Positions 5,558 through 7,690 of a DNA stretch of 7,690 nt are shown here, piece by piece. Positions within the stretch are counted from its first letter, which is position 1, and every line of letters begins with the position of its first letter. A program made the position numbers and the translations under genes. The DNA comes from an uncultured Lachnospiraceae bacterium. Lineage in GTDB: Bacteria > Bacillota_A > Clostridia > Lachnospirales > Lachnospiraceae. The notes beneath the pieces were generated by a model. The model did no database searches. It saw only the letters and a program-made list of their open reading frames with translations, and was not told the origin of the DNA. The stretch lies in assembly GCA_910585355.1 (NCBI GenBank), contig CAJUDN010000034.1:23355-31044 (forward strand). The letters run 5' to 3'.

Positions 5558-7386
5558 AAATAAAACGCGAAGACATCAGGAATGTAGCAATCATCGCTCA
5601 TGTAGATCACGGCAAAACCACACTTGTGGATCAGCTTTTAAGACAGAGCGGCGTATTCCGCGCCAACCAGGAAGTAGTGGAGCGCGTTATGGACTCCAAC
5701 GATATTGAGAGAGAACGTGGAATTACCATTTTATCTAAAAATACGGCAGTTTTTTATAAGGGAGTGAAAATCAATATTATCGATACGCCAGGCCATGCAG
5801 ACTTTGGCGGCGAAGTGGAACGTGTTCTTAAGATGGTGGACGGTGTAATTCTTGTGGTGGACGCCTTTGAGGGACCAATGCCCCAAACGAAGTTTGTACT
5901 TCAAAAAGCCCTGGAACTGGACCTTCGCGTTATCGTATGTATCAATAAGATTGATCGTCCGGAGGCAAGACCTGCGGATGTGATTGACGAAACCCTGGAA
6001 CTTTTCATGGATTTGGATGCTTCTGATGAACAGCTTGACTGTCCTTTTGTATTTGCTTCCGCAAGGGCGGGTTTTGCAAAGAAAGCGCTGGAAGATCCGG
6101 AAACGGATATGAGTCCGCTGTTCGAGACTATCATTGATTATATCCCGGAGCCTGAGGGAGATCCGGAGGCTGACACCCAGGTTCTTATAAGTACCATTGA
6201 TTATAACGAATATGTGGGACGGATTGGAATCGGGAAAATAGACAACGGCTCCGTTAAGGACAACCAGGAATGCGTGATTGTAAATCACCACGATCCTGAA
6301 AAGAAGAAAAAGGTGAAAATCGGGAAACTGTATGAGTTTGACGGTTTAAACCGCGTGGAGGTTCCAAGTGCGGAAATAGGTTCCATCGTGGCCATTTCCG
6401 GTATCCCGGATATTCATATCGGAGATACCCTGTGCTCTCCGGAGAATCCGGTGGCAATTCCCTTTCAGAAGATTTCCGAGCCTACCATTTCCATGAATTT
6501 CATGGTCAATGACAGTCCTCTGGCAGGGCAGGAGGGAAAGTATATTACTTCCCGCCATATCCGGGACCGCCTGTTTCGGGAGTTGAATACAGATGTGAGC
6601 CTGCGGGTGGAGGAGACGGATTCTGCTGACTGCTTTAAAGTTTCCGGCCGGGGAGAGCTTCATCTTTCCGTGCTGATTGAAAATATGCGTCGTGAGGGTT
6701 TTGAGTTTGCGGTCAGTAAGGCCGAGGTCATCTATAAATACGACGAGCGGAACAGAAAGCTAGAGCCCATGGAGTTAGCTTACGTGGATGTGCCGGAGGA
6801 GTTTTCCGGTTCTGTCATTCAGAAGCTCACAAGCCGCAAGGGCGAGCTTCAGGGGATGAGTCCTGCCAATGGCGGTTACACAAGACTGGAGTTTTCCATT
6901 CCATCCAGAGGTCTCATTGGCTATCGTGGAGAGTTTATGACAGATACCAAGGGAAACGGGATTCTCAATACGATTTTTGACGGATACGCACCCTTTAAGG
7001 GAGAACTCAATTACAGAAAGAATGGTTCCCTGATTGCCTTTGAAGCGGGCGAATCCATCACCTATGGTCTTTTCAATGCTCAGGAGAGAGGAACGCTGTT
7101 CATCGGACCAGGCGTCAGAGTGTACTCGGGAATGGTTGTGGGCGAGTGCCCCAAAGCGGAGGATATTGAATTAAATGTATGTAAGACAAAGAAGCTTACC
7201 AATACCCGTTCTTCCAGCGCCGATGAAGCCTTAAAGCTTACTCCGCCCAAGGATATGAGCCTGGAACAGTGTCTGGACTTCATTGACACAGACGAGCTTT
7301 TGGAGGTAACTCCAAAAAGCCTTAGGATCAGAAAGAAAATTCTGGATCCGACCTTAAGAAAGAGAGCCATGTTCGGTAAAAAATAA
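5554..7386 (+). CDS. typA: Translational GTPase TypA/BipA
   Basis: This 610-residue protein is full length for TypA/BipA, a ribosome-binding GTPase of the EF-G/LepA family that assists 50S subunit assembly and growth under stress or low temperature. The G domain (about 8-200) has all its motifs: P-loop AHVDHGKT (15-22), switch I RGIT (55-58), DTPGHAD (77-83) with the catalytic histidine at 81, NKID (131-134) and SAR (169-171). Domain II covers about 205-300, followed by EF-G-like domains III (about 305-385) and V (about 400-480). The TypA-specific C-terminal domain follows from about 485 with YGLFNAQERG (504-513) and the basic TKKLTNTRSS (545-554), which contacts the ribosome and tRNA. The ATG at 5554 has AGAGG (5543-5547) six bases upstream. 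It has its own promoter and a strong stem-loop after the stop. No key residue is missing. Confidence 0.98.
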   Translation: MKIKREDIRNVAIIAHVDHGKTTLVDQLLRQSGVFRANQEVVERVMDSNDIERERGITILSKNTAVFYKGVKINIIDTPGHADFGGEVERVLKMVDGVILVVDAFEGPMPQTKFVLQKALELDLRVIVCINKIDRPEARPADVIDETLELFMDLDASDEQLDCPFVFASARAGFAKKALEDPETDMSPLFETIIDYIPEPEGDPEADTQVLISTIDYNEYVGRIGIGKIDNGSVKDNQECVIVNHHDPEKKKKVKIGKLYEFDGLNRVEVPSAEIGSIVAISGIPDIHIGDTLCSPENPVAIPFQKISEPTISMNFMVNDSPLAGQEGKYITSRHIRDRLFRELNTDVSLRVEETDSADCFKVSGRGELHLSVLIENMRREGFEFAVSKAEVIYKYDERNRKLEPMELAYVDVPEEFSGSVIQKLTSRKGELQGMSPANGGYTRLEFSIPSRGLIGYRGEFMTDTKGNGILNTIFDGYAPFKGELNYRKNGSLIAFEAGESITYGLFNAQERGTLFIGPGVRVYSGMVVGECPKAEDIELNVCKTKKLTNTRSSSADEALKLTPPKDMSLEQCLDFIDTDELLEVTPKSLRIRKKILDPTLRKRAMFGKK

Positions 7387-7440
7387 TGGTTGACGGAGCC
7401 TGTTCGCCCTGTACGTGCAAGAGAATAAATATGGAAACAG

Positions 7441-7484
7441 ACACCGGGGAATGATAATGTATCAGTCATCATTCCCCGGTGTTT
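7441..7484 (+). terminator. Rho-independent terminator of typA
   Basis: ACACCGGGGAATGAT (7441-7455) pairs perfectly over 15 bases with ATCATTCCCCGGTGT (7468-7482) around a 12-base loop. The stem is followed by TTTCTATGCTTTTC, a modest T-rich tail. It lies 54 bases after the typA stop with no gene between, so it most likely ends the typA transcript. Confidence 0.8.
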
Positions 7485-7529
7485 CTATGCTTTTCGGTAT
7501 CATAATGCTGTTTTTTGTGAGGATAAAAA

Positions 7530-7619
7530 ATGTACACATATCCCGCAGGACCTCCATTTGATCCTTCAGATGATACAGAGAAATTGCTTAGAGTGTGTCT
7601 GAAAATTGCTTTTTGGTAG
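7530..7619 (+). pseudogene. Start of an unrecognised gene, apparently cut off by an inserted sequence
   Basis: ATG at 7530 follows GAGG (7519-7522) at a good seven-base spacing and opens a 29-codon frame beginning MYTYPAGPPFDPSDDTEKLL. The frame then enters a sequence of different character at about 7591 and stops at TAG (7617-7619). The first twenty residues read like the beginning of a real acidic soluble protein, while the last nine are encoded by the repeat-like sequence. I infer a gene truncated by insertion, but a chance short frame cannot be excluded. I do not recognise the protein family, and no convincing promoter is visible upstream. Confidence 0.35.
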
Positions 7620-7690
7620 CTGTGCGTTCCACTTTGTGGGAGATTTGGCCCAAATGAACGCGGCGTAGTGGGCTACGTTAAGTGAATTTG
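7591..7690. mobile_element. Possible end of a mobile or MITE-like element, running off the window
   Basis: From GAGTGTGTCTGAAAATTGC (7591-7609) to the edge, the sequence is rich in small inverted repeats: CCAC/GTGG (7629-7639), ATTTGG/CCAAAT (7643-7655), CGTAG/CTACG (7664-7677), and CAAAT with the terminal ATTTG (7651-7655 with 7686-7690). The frame starting at 7530 ends shortly after entering it. The GTGTCTGAAAA-type start resembles insertion-sequence ends, and its reverse strand has an open but unremarkable frame. No transposase or second end is within view, so the class is unknown. A structured intergenic repeat is an alternative. Confidence 0.35.

Noticed and set aside
4927..5610. 227-codon - strand frame opposite yigZ and the typA start
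   Set aside because: It is antisense to two conserved features including the typA promoter, with no ribosome site or family resemblance.
7390..7430. TTGACG after typA as a -35 box for the downstream frame
   Set aside because: No -10 box lies at a suitable distance, and the typA terminator stands between it and the frame at 7530.

Overview
The window looks like a stretch of chromosome from a low-to-moderate GC Gram-positive anaerobe, most likely a member of the Clostridia and perhaps Lachnospiraceae-like. This is inferred from AGGAGG-type ribosome binding sites, sigma-A-type promoters, and a class A penicillin-binding protein with the cysteine-containing C-terminal tail common in Clostridia. 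There are five confident protein genes, one probable broken gene at the right edge, and no tRNA, rRNA or CRISPR array that I could see.

Left part (1-1900, + strand): a strong promoter with a near-perfect 26-bp palindrome over its -10 box precedes a two-gene operon. The first gene encodes a RidA/YjgF-family enamine/imine deaminase. The second encodes a PLP-dependent enzyme of the threonine-synthase fold with an N-terminal zinc ribbon. The two overlap by four bases (GTGA), so they are probably translationally coupled. The inferred logic is that the PLP enzyme generates or leaks reactive enamine/imine intermediates and the RidA protein hydrolyses them. A large stem-loop at 1854-1898 sits between this operon and the next, convergent gene and can serve both.

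Centre (1917-4680, - strand): one large gene for a bifunctional class A penicillin-binding protein (glycosyltransferase GT51 plus transpeptidase). It has its own extended -10 promoter and a stem-loop in the mRNA leader next to its ribosome binding site.

Right part (4680-7690, + strand): a YigZ/IMPACT-family protein, then the ribosome-associated GTPase TypA/BipA. typA has its own well-formed promoter and a six-codon upstream reading frame whose stop overlaps the typA start. A 15-bp perfect stem-loop follows typA. The last 160 bases hold a short reading frame with a good ribosome binding site. It appears to be cut off at about 7591 by a repeat-like, foldback-rich sequence that runs off the window, possibly the end of a mobile or MITE-like element.

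Most of the window is conserved housekeeping sequence. The least ordinary parts are the regulated RidA/PLP-enzyme pair and the disrupted gene at the right edge. I see no evidence of a wholly new multi-gene system.
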